This document shows, piece after piece, positions 23,721 through 34,856 of a DNA stretch of 64,000 bases; the first letter of the stretch is position 1; each line of letters starts with the position of its first letter. The position numbers and the translations under genes are program-made. A model generated the notes under the pieces. That model was not told the DNA's origin and did no database searches. It worked only from the letters and a program-made list of their open reading frames with translations. Source of the DNA: Carex sylvatica (Eukaryota; Streptophyta; Magnoliopsida; Poales; Cyperaceae); contig CAXKVR010000034.1 in the NCBI GenBank assembly GCA_964058845.1, forward strand, positions 248,001-312,000. Reading direction: 5' to 3'.

Positions 23721-23727
23721 TTATATA
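23721..23727 (-). promoter_or_regulatory. TATA box of ASR copy 1
   Basis: Plus-strand TTATATA (minus TATATAA) about 90 bp upstream of the start codon. No CACGTG-type ABA element was evident by eye in the next 200 bp. Confidence 0.55.
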
Positions 23728-23730
23728 GAC

Positions 23731-24273
23731 TGAGAATTTTGGAGGGGGTGGGTGGGGGCTAAAGTTACAAAATTGCCCTGAGCAGTCATCAGATCATGTA
23801 TTGATTTTGTTTAGTGTGTGGGGTTATTGTGAGCCTTGATTGATGTTAAGTGTTAACAATTATTTGCTTAGAAAATTTTGGATGAGGGTCCCCTAGATAA
23901 CAACTGCACCAAGAAAGTTGCAAATTAAGACTTTAAATAGATAGTTATCCACATTGCTGTTAGATCTAACTTCCTTTTGAAATTTTCTTTGTTACCGCGT
24001 TGAAGAATTAATAAAAACTTAAATTTAGAAAAGTGTTGGTGCAGTAACCATGCAACCAGGTCATGTAAACTAGTTAACTTAATTTTAAGAACCTTCCCTG
24101 GTAAATTCTAATGATATACTTTTTTCTTTAAAAAAAAAAGTAACCACAAAAAAATCTTGAAGTCAATCCAAACCCAGTCAAGCAACTGAATCCAGATCCA
24201 AAGTTCAATAATTCAAAATGAGCTCATGTGGGCTCCTTTCATGTGTCAGTCCATGTAGCATATGTATAATACA
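23731..24273. other. Intergenic DNA upstream of ASR copy 1
   Basis: No gene recognised; it contains the distal promoter of ASR copy 1. Confidence 0.5.
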
Positions 24274-24282
24274 AGGATCAGA

Positions 24283-24692
24283 GAGTAGAACTAGGGTGTT
24301 CTTATGTTCTCCAAGCCTCTTAGTGCTTAAGTCTAAAATCCGTCAAATCGGTTTCAAATTACGAATCCGAATCGTTGAAACTTGCCTATCTTATGAGTGA
24401 TGTGTTACATGTGAAAAATTTTAAACATTCGAATTAATTTAGTATAAAGTTAAGTGGTCAAAATTAAAAGCTTAATAAATTAATTTTGATGCATTCATTT
24501 TTTGAACGTTTTTGATTGTTTGACTTGATAATAATTTAATTTAAATGTTTAAAATTTTCACATGTAGACGGATCACTCATAAGATAGACTGGTTTCAATA
24601 GTTCGGATTCGTCATTTGAAGTCGATTTAACGGGTTTTAGACTTGAGTTCACCAAGGAACTTGGTGAACTTAAGAACACCCTAGTTCTACTC
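24283..24692. mobile_element. Mutator-like foldback MITE, 410 bp
   Basis: The first and last 20 bp are a perfect inverted repeat (GAGTAGAACTAGGGTGTTCT), continuing as an imperfect hairpin over most of the element. The flanks are identical 9-bp repeats AGGATCAGA (24274-24282 and 24693-24701), the signature of Mutator-like transposition. It has no coding capacity. It shares interior wording with the MITE at 5326-5732. Confidence 0.93.
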
Positions 24693-24701
24693 AGGATCAG
24701 A

Positions 24702-26753
24702 ATATATTCTTTTTTCTGGTACCATTTTAACATATTCCACTGTTGTGAGAAGGCAGAACTGTAGGAGTTAGGCTGGCATGTATTAAGATACCAGTAGAAT
24801 ACTGGTATTGTTCCAGGCTGCCAGCAGCTTAACATTTCTTTCCAAGGGTACTTCTGATATTCTAGTTCATTTATGATCTTAAATTCTAAATACTCATATG
24901 ATACTCATTTTATGCTAACACATGAATAGAAAAATAAATTTTGGAAAGGCTACTATTATATCTCTCTATAAGCATCAATATACATTAATTAATTTTGGCA
25001 CATGCTTTTGGTACCAATATACATTAATTAAATATTATCCAAACATTTTGTGATTTTGGTTTTATTATAAAATTTTATAGAACTTCTACAGGGTCCATTT
25101 CAATCTCAAACTGGAGAGGAGCCATTTATCACAGTCTCTTTTTCTTTTTTTTGAAAAATTGGTAGTGGCTATTAATATTAAAATTAGATACAATTACAAC
25201 AACATTCCTACATTATTACATTTCATTCACCTTCTTTTCTTTCTTATTATGTCCAAACTCTTTTAAACAGAAATCTATTTTTCTCACAAAACTGCATCTA
25301 CAGTGAGGCATTTTTCATACCACGATTTGTCACAATTCAAGTTGGTAGCTTTATTTCCCGAAAAATAACCTCATTTTTTTGCCTCCATATGAACTAGAGG
25401 ACTACCATAAATATAGTCCAAATGTGCCACGGTCAATCACCAAGCCTATCCAAAATTTATTTTCTTCAATGAAAAAGATTGAAAATACAAAATCATGCAT
25501 TTATATATCAAAATTTAAATTAAAAGGGACGCGTTGAATTTTTGGCACATGACACGAGGTTCACACTGTAAAAAGTATTGTATTTTTTTTTTGAGCTAAG
25601 ATTCAATATACTAAAAAATAAATAATGAGCTCTAGTTGTACTTTTTATTTATTACAATCTTTTTTATTTTTCTTTCCTTCTGGTGGTTGTGGGATGGATA
25701 TTTTGGGCCGAAATTTTTATTCATATTCTCCATTTAAAAGAAAAATCCGCAAATGCCCTCATTTATTTTTAAAACTGCTCCTGGGTGGTTCTATAATTTT
25801 TTATTTATTTTTCAAACAAATATCATATAAATGGAGGATTAATTGAAGAGTAAAATTGTTCATCAATTTTTTTTTAATGATAAATATCATTGTATATAAC
25901 CCTGACTAAATGACTAAACATAACATAACATAACATAACAAATATATTGTATTAGTTCAAGTAAAAAAAGAGAGTAAATGATGCTCCTCATTTTTTATAA
26001 TATTGATACTCAATATTAGAATGTTTATTATTGTAAAATATTTTTTTTAATGAATAATTAGCAGACCGCAGAATCATAAATAACTTCAAGTGAAATTTTG
26101 AAGTCCTAAATGATTTTTTTTTTTTTGCAATTTTGATTGTTTCGAGGTTCGAAAGCCTTCGTCTCTTTGCGGCCTTCCCAAATTGTGGTCAAATGCTCAA
26201 ATCAAAGTTTGAAACAATGCATCAATATTTTATTGCAAAAGCATCGCTGACACACCGATACTTTATAAAGGTTAGCGGTTGCCTATTTTTTTTATAGCAT
26301 ATCCTAGATCTGAATACCAAAAATACTAAATTAAATTTCAAAATGAGAACATTTACATTAATAACATTTAACTTAAAAAATGAAAATATAACAAAAAAAT
26401 CCTCTAAATTTAAGACTTCATACATTTATATGAACAAATTTATTCTGTCATTTAATTAGAGTTATATACTGTGAGATAGATTTTGGTCAACTAAAATAAA
26501 TTATTGATGAACAATTTTACTCAATTAGTCCTCCATATATGCTATTTGTTTGAGAATTTTCAAAAAAAAAGAAAAAAGAAAAAAACCGTCCAGATTCTAG
26601 ACGGTTTACTTAAAAAAATAAGAAAAAAAATAGAACCCCCTAAATTGTGGAGGTTCACTACTGAAGAGAACCGTTCAGATTCTGAGCGGTCCACAAAGCG
26701 TCCAAAATATGAACAGCTAGATCAATTTTAAAAATAAAAAATGACATGTGTAG
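24702..26753. other. Intergenic DNA
   Basis: No gene recognised. A tandem AACAT repeat lies near 25919-25939 and a short GC-richer patch with inverted words (CCGTCCAGATTCTAGACGG near 26586) at 26586-26705. Open frames here are short and AT-driven. Confidence 0.5.
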
Positions 26754-26761
26754 AATTTTTT

Positions 26762-27559
26762 CAGTGTTGTAAATAACGGTATGCGGTCATTGGATGGACG
26801 GAATACCGCCAAGCAATTAATTGGATATTTTTATTAAATTTATGCTTATATATCATAATTTATTTAACCCATTAAACTTATCAAATAAACTTAATTTAAC
26901 TTAGTTATATTATTATAACATGACACTACACTTATTTTTGCTTAACGCATAAGCACTTTACATGTGTTAAGTAACACATTTATTTAATAAAAACTAAATT
27001 CAAGAATTAAGTTTTTTCAAATACTAATAACATATTATTTGAAAGAAATGAAACATCCAAACATAAAATCACTAAATTTAGTTTATGATATCAACTTAGT
27101 TTTATAAATGAACATGTCATACTAATTGAAACAATTATATCAGTAAGTAAGAAAAATATATGGTATATAACTAACAGAAGAATTAACCAATCTCAATGTA
27201 AGTAAGAAGGAAAAAAACTTATATTAAAAATATTTGATATATATCCAAGTACAAATAAAACTAAAATACATGATTTATAAAACTTATTATCACACACTAT
27301 TACAGAAAATAAATTCTATGTGAAAATAAATATTCATTGGAATAAGTTGAAATAAACGGAAATAAATGGAAATAAACGGGAATAAACGAGAATAAACGGA
27401 CGATTAAATGGTAAAATAGCCGATTAATCGAAAAAAATAGCCGATTAATCGTTTTTAACTGCAAACATGCATCCGCTAAATGTATTCATAATAATTTAAC
27501 TGCTGTTAACGATTAAACGATCGTTTAATCAGCTATTAAGATCGTTTTTTACAACACTG
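26762..27559. mobile_element. hAT-type non-autonomous element, 798 bp
   Basis: The left end CAGTGTTGTAAATAACG pairs with the inverted right end CAGTGTTGTAAAAAACG, a standard hAT terminus. The subterminal region near the right end has repeated words typical of hAT transposase binding: five GGAATAAACG-like units (about 27350-27400) and CCGATTAATCG twice (about 27420-27450). The 8-bp flanks AATTTTTT and ATTTTTCT match only partly, so the target duplication is weak. No transposase frame is present. Confidence 0.75.
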
Positions 27560-28004
27560 ATTTTTCTTTAAACGGAGGATATGAATAACAATTCCGGTGT
27601 TTTGGGGCTCCAAAACACAGCATTTTTTTCCTTTGTCGTGTAGTGGCAATTTCGAACCCTGCACGACCTTGCATAGTACGACGACAAGTAATAATGGTGT
27701 CAGCAATAATACAATAAATCAGAAGCCCCACAAATTGGACTTTTCATTCAATTAAACGCAATGGATAAAATGATTTTGATTACGGAATACTGTTTGAAAA
27801 ATTATAAATAAAGTGAATTTGATAATGGAATTACTAAAGTTGTGATAGGCTTTTTTCACTAATTTACAAAAGTAGCTATTACATATGATTCTTTTGTTTA
27901 AATTGAGCTACTTGTATAATTATCTAATTTATTATATCTAGAAATAAAAGATACGTCCAATCAGATAATACAGATTGGTCTATTTGTGTTTGAATAATAA
28001 GTAG
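27560..28004. other. Intergenic DNA
   Basis: No gene recognised. The minus strand near 27640-27665 contains GGGTTCGAAATTGCC, faintly like a polymerase III B box, but no convincing A box or SINE tail. Confidence 0.45.
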
Positions 28005-28487
28005 GTGGGCCTTCCGATTTTCTTCTCTAATATTGTAGCCACAACAGTAATTTTTTCGAGTTGCATAGCTCGCGGACTACGCTGCGTTGAACCCTTCCTT
28101 GAGGCCGAAATGTCTTCTTCTTTTCGAATTCGACGTTTGCCTAGAGGAATTAACATGCGAGATGCACTGAATCAAACAGGATCAGGACAGTCACTACTCA
28201 GAGAGGAGAAAGAAGAGGGCCTAAGTCAAATCGAACTAGGACAGTCACTAGTCAGCCGAGATGACACTGAATCAAACTGGAACCAGGAACTGAATCAATC
28301 GGACCAGGACAGTCACCACTCAGAGATGAAGAAGAAGAAAGAGAGAAGGAATGAGACAACTCTTTACGTTCTCGTCATCGGCAACAACCAAAAACACATA
28401 CCTTATTCACATATAGATATAGTAGATACTACGTGGTGGAATGAATTCACAAACCCTCATTCAAATCCGAAGAGTCGAGACGAATGA
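28005..28487 (+). CDS. Hypothetical 160-aa open frame with internal repeats
   Basis: I do not recognise this protein. The frame is longer than most chance frames in such AT-rich DNA and is unusually GC-balanced. The middle (about residues 50-110) is built from three imperfect repeats, visible in DNA as the word GGACAGTCAC followed by CTCAG or GTCAG at about 28186, 28240 and 28307. The protein is polar, rich in Glu, Ser, Gln and Asn, with a lysine/arginine run (MKKKKERRNE) after the repeats. The N-terminal 25 residues are hydrophobic, but an alternative Met at residue 36 starts a soluble form. It may be a gene remnant, part of an unrecognised mobile element, or chance. Confidence 0.25.
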   Translation: MGLPIFFSNIVATTVIFSSCIARGLRCVEPFLEAEMSSSFRIRRLPRGINMRDALNQTGSGQSLLREEKEEGLSQIELGQSLVSRDDTESNWNQELNQSDQDSHHSEMKKKKERRNETTLYVLVIGNNQKHIPYSHIDIVDTTWWNEFTNPHSNPKSRDE

Positions 28488-28738
28488 AAAAGATAACAAG
28501 CGACGAAACCCTTAAACGAAGCCATTCGCTCAATTGAGATGAAGCAAAACAAACCGGACCGACAAGGGAGGACAGGTGGAGGGGTGGGATGGAGCACCGG
28601 CCACTAAATGACTCTCAAACCCTCTGTCTTCTTTTTCACCTTTTGATCGATTTTTCATGTAGAGTCCCCCAGGGGCTCTCGGAGTTCCCTAGGCGAAAGA
28701 GTTGTTTGTTATGATAGGCATTGTTAATTGTTATGGAT

Positions 28739-29346
28739 GGTTCATTGAATATAGTTTCGGTTGTGATTTTTCGCAGGGTTGTAACAAGCTCTTTATTTCA
28801 TTGGCTACCCGTTATGCATCCTATTCAAAACCACATATATTCAACGATCAAACAATACACAACACCATCTAAAAAAAAATTAATACACTACAATTTTTTT
28901 CTAAAAAAATCCTTTTGATAAAGATCATTTATCCAAATGTACTTTTTTAGAATTATTTTCTTGTTGAGTATGAAATCAATGAAAAATAACTTGTTATTTC
29001 AACAAGAGTCTCTTCCTGAAATAACAAGTTATTTTTCATTGATTTCATACTCAACAAGAAAATAATTCTAGGAAGGTACATTTAGATAAAGGATTTTTTT
29101 GGTTCATTGAATATAGTTTTGGCTGTGGTTTCTCGCGGGGTTGTAACAAGCCCGTTATGCATCATATTCAAAACCACATATTCAACGATCAAACAATACA
29201 CAACACCAACTCAAAAAGATAAAAAGCAATACACAATAATTTTTTTCTAAGAAAATCCTTTTGATAAAGATTCTTTATCCAAATGTACTTTCCTAGAATT
29301 ATTTTCTTGTTGAGTATGAAATCAATGAAAAATAACTTGTTGTTTT
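28739..29346. repeat. Direct duplication around a 53-bp perfect palindrome
   Basis: Copy 1 (28739-29001) and copy 2 (29101-29346) are direct repeats starting GGTTCATTGAATATAGTTT. Between them lies an inverted copy of the last part of the unit. As a result 28949-29001 and 29017-29069 are a perfect 53-bp inverted repeat around a 15-base loop, with weaker pairing extending about 30 bp further. The same 53-bp unit recurs, nearly unchanged, at the end of copy 2. No coding content. Confidence 0.85.
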
Positions 29347-31473
29347 AGAAAGAGACTCTTGCTTACTTCTTACTCAATTTTTTTTTCTTTTCAAAATATA
29401 TTTGTTTCGTCATTTTTTTTTTTCAGAAAAATTAGAATAATATGCTTTTGTTTAAAATAATTATACAATTATGTCATTTTCTGAAAATTTTGTCCCACCT
29501 TTTTCTATTTTCTAGCTCTGTCCTGTTGAACTAATTGAATAGATAAAAGTGCTAAAATATAGGTAGACATCACAAAAATACGATTTTTCTGTGGGAAAAT
29601 AAGGACACATTACTAGGATTTTATGTAGGGATGTTAATATTACAAAATGCCATTGTCTAGGAGTTGTAAGATCATCGGCATTGTAGGGACAAATTAGGAA
29701 CATTTTTGTTGGAAATTAGGAAGTAGGAGGCCATGATTCATTAAGAAATAATATATAGTTGTCATATAAGGATTAATATATAGATGTGTATATATCCGCT
29801 GCCCCAAGAGAAGATCGCGACTTACAAATATATCTTATTTTATTTTTATATTAATTATCCGAATACTAATTAGTAGAGGGAATTAACCTAGAAAATTTCT
29901 ATGCTACCGCGTTGAATAATTTTCTTCTGATACGACATTTAACCTTGTATATTAAGCAACGGATTGTGAAATAGTGATAACGGTTAACGATAACAAAAAA
30001 AATAATGTTATTAATCATGATGATGCGCTAAATTGCTTTAACAAACAATTACCCTCAATTTCACACAAATAAAATTACGCCCCAACTCTTTTTATACCAG
30101 CTAGTCCTAAAGTTTACAAGTCTAAATGGAGTGGATTGTACCGGTATTGTGGGAAAAGGGCAAACAAGGGGCACCGGGTTAATGAGGCGTACCAGTTCAG
30201 ACAGGAGCGGAAAATTACTGAGGTAGTTGGTGCTGTAACATAGAGAAATGATATAAGTGTGTAGGATTTGATGTTATAATTAAGCAAATTTATCAATATA
30301 ATCTTAGTAGTCACTACCACGTTATCAAAATAACAAATGGAGTGAATTTAATAGTGCTGAAATTATAAATGTATTGGTATTTAATTAAGTAGATACAAAT
30401 CCTCACTAAATGAGAAATAGAGCAAGACGAGTTTGTGTCCCCAAAGTATTTGAGATACAATTTAAAAAAATGAACTGTCCAAATTAATTTTATCCATATC
30501 CAACTCAATTCGATCCCTATTATAACTGTAGGGGGTTTGCTTTCAGATTTGTATCAAACTAAGGATGCATTTAGATGGAACAAGAATAGCACTAAATTCA
30601 CTATTTTTTGTTTTTCTTATATGAGTTAGTTCACTATTCTACTAACCTAATCAAAAGCTGAGTTAGCTGTTATTTTCAAACTTGAAATTAACTCAATTCT
30701 TGCTCAATTCCTTGTTTCATTCAAACGTATCTTAAAGAAAACAACAGTTCGGATTTTCTGCTTGCATCTCGATCAGGTATCTGGAGGGATACGGATTCGA
30801 GCAAGACTGGGGCACGAAGGCACAATGATGCCATTGACTTTTTCCGAAGGGGTCCTTGAATAAGTGTAAAATTATAAATGCAGAAACAAAAGGTTCAAAT
30901 GTTTGTATTCTTATAAGTTGTCTCGAAACTAAGTACCTTTAATCTCGTCATTTTTTATTAAAAGAAGAAGAAGATGCATATTACAATTTTACAATTGAAA
31001 CTGAAAAATAAATAAATAACTATGAAAGTCCGGCCGGAAAATCTTGATTTTTTTTGTTTTAAAATAATTCATAAGTACTAATTTTCATCTTCCTTATTTC
31101 AAACACAAAAACTTAATTTCTTGCTTATCAGTAATATTTTCCCCTGTTTGTTTGGTCAAATTCCCCTTTTCCACAAAGGTAGCATGGAGGATACAAACTA
31201 CTGCCCATATAAATTTTATTCTCTTAGCATTGCTTAAATAATTTTCTATTAGATTTTGGGATACCTTATGATTTTTCTGATATATTTGTTTTCCAATTTA
31301 TGTTGGATTTACAATGGGTATGAGTCTGCAAGCAAAATATGTTTGTAATTTTAGTCTGAGTTTGTTTCTACTGAAATAAAAATGAATAGAAAACGAAATT
31401 AAAAAGCTTGTGACCATTAGGAAACACTGGGAAAAAAAAAATATGAACTCAATTAACAAAAGCTTGGTTTAAC

Positions 31474-31507
<34 letters not shown>

Positions 31508-31761
31508 TGGTTCACAGTAAGACTTCAGTTATTGCATGAACAGTAAACTTTTTTAAAGAGACCATAAGCAATAAATTTAATCTTACAAGCAAATACAAGT
31601 CGGAAATACAAAAGTAACAACAAAAATTATTTTTGACTTAATGATTTAATTGATTCGGAAGTTCTCATACAATTAGAAATATGGCATGAGTTTCATCAGT
31701 TCTTTTTATTTTTTATTTGAATTCATCAGTTGTCTTACATACACATTACACAACATATACA
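29347..31761. other. Intergenic DNA
   Basis: No gene recognised. The only notable item is an uninterrupted run of 29 A at 31477-31505, perhaps the tail of an old retroposed sequence, though no body was identified. Confidence 0.5.
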
Positions 31762-32247
31762 CAGCTCAATATTACAGAGATACATCTCCTCTATTAGTCA
31801 CATGACAATCACGTGATAGACTAATGAATAACTCATTAACTCGTTGACCAGTGACCATGGTAGACTTTATCTTATTCCAAATAAAAGTTCTTCCAGTGAT
31901 GAGTTTTTTGTTTCCACCCATTTGCATGATGACAACTGCGGATGATGCACAATTATCAGAATTATTTGAAGATTAATTTAAACAATATCATTTGTTTCAT
32001 TTTAGAGAAAGTAATACAAAATGGATAATAAATCATCCACATTTAAGATACAAAAATGAAAATTTTAATTAAGGTCCTGTTTCCTAAACAAGCACAACAA
32101 CGCGTACATTCTGACCAGACCACTTATTTGAAATAAATAAAAAACACACACACACAATCAAATCAATCATATGAAAGACATGCACCAATCATAATTAGAT
32201 GCTTAATAATAATTCATAAATAAGGAACTAATTAAGCATGATGCTGA

Positions 32248-32786
32248 TCATTGATGGTGTTTGGCATCCTTCTTCTCATGGTGCTCGTGGAAAGCGAAAC
32301 CGGCACTTCCGAGTGCTGCGACAGCAGCGATCTCCTCCTTGTCCTTGTGGCTGTGTGCGTTCTCTGGGTCCTTCTTTGCCTGATGCTTCTCATGCTGTCA
32401 ACAAAGTTAATTTTTTAAGGTTGATTAGGTTGCTCCAAAATAAATGTGTGTTTGATACGTAACCAATTTTACAAAACATTAAATATATATGCAAAAAAAT
32501 AAAAACAAAAAAACAAATAACAAACTCCAAATGTATGTTTTTATTTTCTCACTAACAAAGTTTATCAATGTGATGTCTTAGTTTTGCTATGAAAACAACT
32601 CATTATTAATTGCATCATATGCTATATATATATATATACCAGGGCATAGGCACCAGCAGCAAGGGCAGTGAGCCCGCTGATCTGCTCCACATGCTTGTGG
32701 TGCTTCTCCTTCTTCTCGTAATCGACGGGACCCTCCTCTTCCTTCTTGTGGTGGAACAAGTGGTGCTTCTGCTTCTCCTCTTCCAT
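32248..32786 (-). CDS. ASR: ASR protein (ABA/WDS domain), copy 2
   Basis: Same family and role as copy 1. Exon 1 is 32640-32786 (49 codons) and exon 2 is 32248-32394; the GT-AG intron is 245 bp; the product is 97 aa. The N-terminus [18 protein letters not shown] has one His fewer than copy 1. Exon 2 reads [20 protein letters not shown] and ends [18 protein letters not shown]. Its exon 1 and both flanks are closest to copy 3. The intron lacks most of the sequence shared by the introns of copies 1 and 3. A LINE is inserted 0.8 kb upstream. Confidence 0.95.
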
Positions 32787-32882
32787 TGCTTCTTAATGAA
32801 TTAGGTATCTGCGCTAGGTGACTTAATTAAGTTTTTCAATGAACAGATTTTTGCTGTGGGGAAATATGTCCATGACAAGGGA

Positions 32883-32890
32883 TATTTATA
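32883..32890 (-). promoter_or_regulatory. TATA box of ASR copy 2
   Basis: Minus strand TATAAATA, 97 bp upstream of the start codon, at the equivalent place to copy 3. Confidence 0.65.
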
Positions 32891-33040
32891 GGGGGTGGGT
32901 TGTTATTAGAAAAATGCCCCCTTGACCGTTGACCTTATGGAGGGCAATTTGGGAATTATTGCTTGGGATTAATTAGTGGTAAACTAGTAGGACATAAATG
33001 TGATATATAGTTGTTTTTTGAATTAATGATGTGCATGCAT

Positions 33041-33059
33041 GTACTTTGGTCCAAAGTAC
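33041..33059. promoter_or_regulatory. Conserved palindrome upstream of ASR copy 2
   Basis: GTACTTTGGTCCAAAGTAC is a palindrome with 9-bp arms around one central base. It lies about 255 bp upstream of the start codon, inside a 110-bp block kept almost unchanged upstream of ASR copy 3. Its role is unknown; a dimeric factor site is possible. Confidence 0.55.
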
Positions 33060-33692
33060 GTATTAGGTGCCCCAGAGAGTTTGAGACGACTTACATGTAT
33101 TATTCTATTATTATGCAAACATTAATTATTACTTCATTTATATACAGTTTTTTTTTTATTAATATTATTTTCCGCGTTTATTAATTATATGCCTTGTTCT
33201 AGAGCTGAATTATGCTTATCCATAATTGGGAAAGCAAAGTATTTCTATAGATAGAGACAATTTTCGGTCCGAGACGTGTCTAAAAAGCTTTTATGTGCAT
33301 TGCTGGAAAGAAAAAAAAAACATTGATCATGCAAAGAGCGCTCCATCGACACTGTTGAGACGCGCGAGAGGAATAAACTTGGAAATTGAATTGCTTTTGT
33401 TGGAAGGTCCCTCAAGAAATCAAATTAGATTACTAGGTCCAAAAATGGGCGTTCTTTATTTTCTTTGTACTTTTAGGTTTCTCTACTTTAATAAATATTT
33501 TTAACACCGAAAAATTATAAGATTATATATATATAATATAAGTGTTGATGGTGTCTTTATTTACAAGTACTATATATCTCATGCATGAAAATTAATTCTC
33601 AAAAAGTTTTGAAGACCTCTAAACCAATCTCCTCTCTCCTCCTCTCTCCCCACCTCAAATTCCCACTCTACAGCTCTACCTAGCCACACAAG

Positions 33693-34568
33693 TTGCCTAC
33701 TGGCCAGATGGAAGTCCCCTTTCCGTATAGGGATCCTCTACTCCTTCCTCAGGTTTACATGCCCCAAACGCCTCACAACAATTTACTGGAAAATGATGCC
33801 GACCACTACCTCGCCGCTTGCTTTCTCTACAGCGCTCCTAACCGAAACCCGGCTATCATCCAGCACAAATTAGCTGAGGTGTATGGAGGGAAACCTCATG
33901 AGTACCCTTTATTGGTGATTTCGCCCAAGGCATATCTGGTATCTCTGCCGGAGTACCTTGATCGAAATCAAGTCGAGCAGGGCCCTCTTGTCTGGGCGAT
34001 ATCCAACCACATCCATATCTGGTGTTGGAATCAGGAAGAAGGGTGGAATTCAAAGCCGTCTGGATTCAAAGTAAACATGGAGGTAAGAAATTATCCTCTG
34101 AATCTCTGGCATTACCAATTCTTTCACCTACTGGTGGCAGATTTTGGTCTACCCCTCTACATTGATGATGCAAATTCCTTCGAAAATGATAGATCTACAC
34201 TGAGGATATCTATTGCCTGTGTCGACCCGGTAAGGATACCCCCCTCTGTATTGCTACTGCATAAGGAATATTGGAGGAGATGCCCGATAACGGTTCTAGG
34301 ATGGACATACAACGGTAATACAGTGCTGGAAGACCATGGTGGATCCTCTACGGATGGTACAATGCTGAATGTGCAATGGCCGAGGGAACCTATAAATCAC
34401 AATCAATATGAAGACCTCCGGCTCAGAGCATCACTGTATTCGGCGAGGGAGTTGGTGTTTGGCATGGAGCGCAACCGGTCGCCGGAATCGGTTTGGGATG
34501 GCCTGGTTCACCAGCCGCCAGAGCTACAGAGGTTCAGGTCCACTGGGCCTTTTCCTGCCTCTAGTTAA
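33693..34568 (+). CDS. LINE 5' open frame, 291 aa
   Basis: An intact frame at the start of the LINE, upstream of the DUF4283 part. I do not recognise a catalytic motif. It is rich in Pro, Trp and Tyr, beginning about residue 24 with TPHNNLLENDADHYLAACF. It may be the N-terminal part of ORF1 or an extra frame of this LINE lineage. A stop at 34566-34568 separates it from the next ORF1 segment, which then lacks a clean frame for about 300 bp. Confidence 0.55.
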   Translation: MPTGQMEVPFPYRDPLLLPQVYMPQTPHNNLLENDADHYLAACFLYSAPNRNPAIIQHKLAEVYGGKPHEYPLLVISPKAYLVSLPEYLDRNQVEQGPLVWAISNHIHIWCWNQEEGWNSKPSGFKVNMEVRNYPLNLWHYQFFHLLVADFGLPLYIDDANSFENDRSTLRISIACVDPVRIPPSVLLLHKEYWRRCPITVLGWTYNGNTVLEDHGGSSTDGTMLNVQWPREPINHNQYEDLRLRASLYSARELVFGMERNRSPESVWDGLVHQPPELQRFRSTGPFPASS

Positions 34569-34856
34569 CCCAATCCTAAAGGAATCAAAAAATCAGTCAC
34601 ACTACATATTCTCAGAAGGTCCCCAGAGCTCAGGAGCACAGAGGGGTACATGCAGACGTTCAGAGATGCCCAAGGATCCTATGTGCCACAGCAACTCAGC
34701 ATATCACTGTGTTACAAATTCAGACTCCTCAAGTGCCGCACAAAATTAAACTACCAACTATCTATCCTCTCCCACAAGCCACAGAGAATCCCTTCACACC
34801 AAAAATAAAACATCTCAATCCCTATCACCAGCCATCCCTACACCACAAGGAGACAA

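Larger units (their letters stand above)
31762..33140. repeat. Duplicated block containing ASR copy 2
   Basis: This block matches 42957-44582 on both sides of the gene. It starts AGCTCAATATTACAGAGATA and ends at ATTATTACTTCATTTA. Matching flanks include the segment with GTGATAGACTAATGA downstream of the gene and about 110 bp around a palindrome upstream. The intron is much shorter than in the second block (245 against 468 bp). Confidence 0.85.

Noticed and set aside
27549..27731. Possible SINE or tRNA-like B box on the minus strand
   Set aside because: Only a GGGTTCGAA-like word is present; no A box at the proper distance, no tail, no target duplication.
31477..31505. Run of 29 A as evidence for a processed pseudogene
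   Set aside because: No gene-like body precedes it on either strand and no flanking duplication was found.
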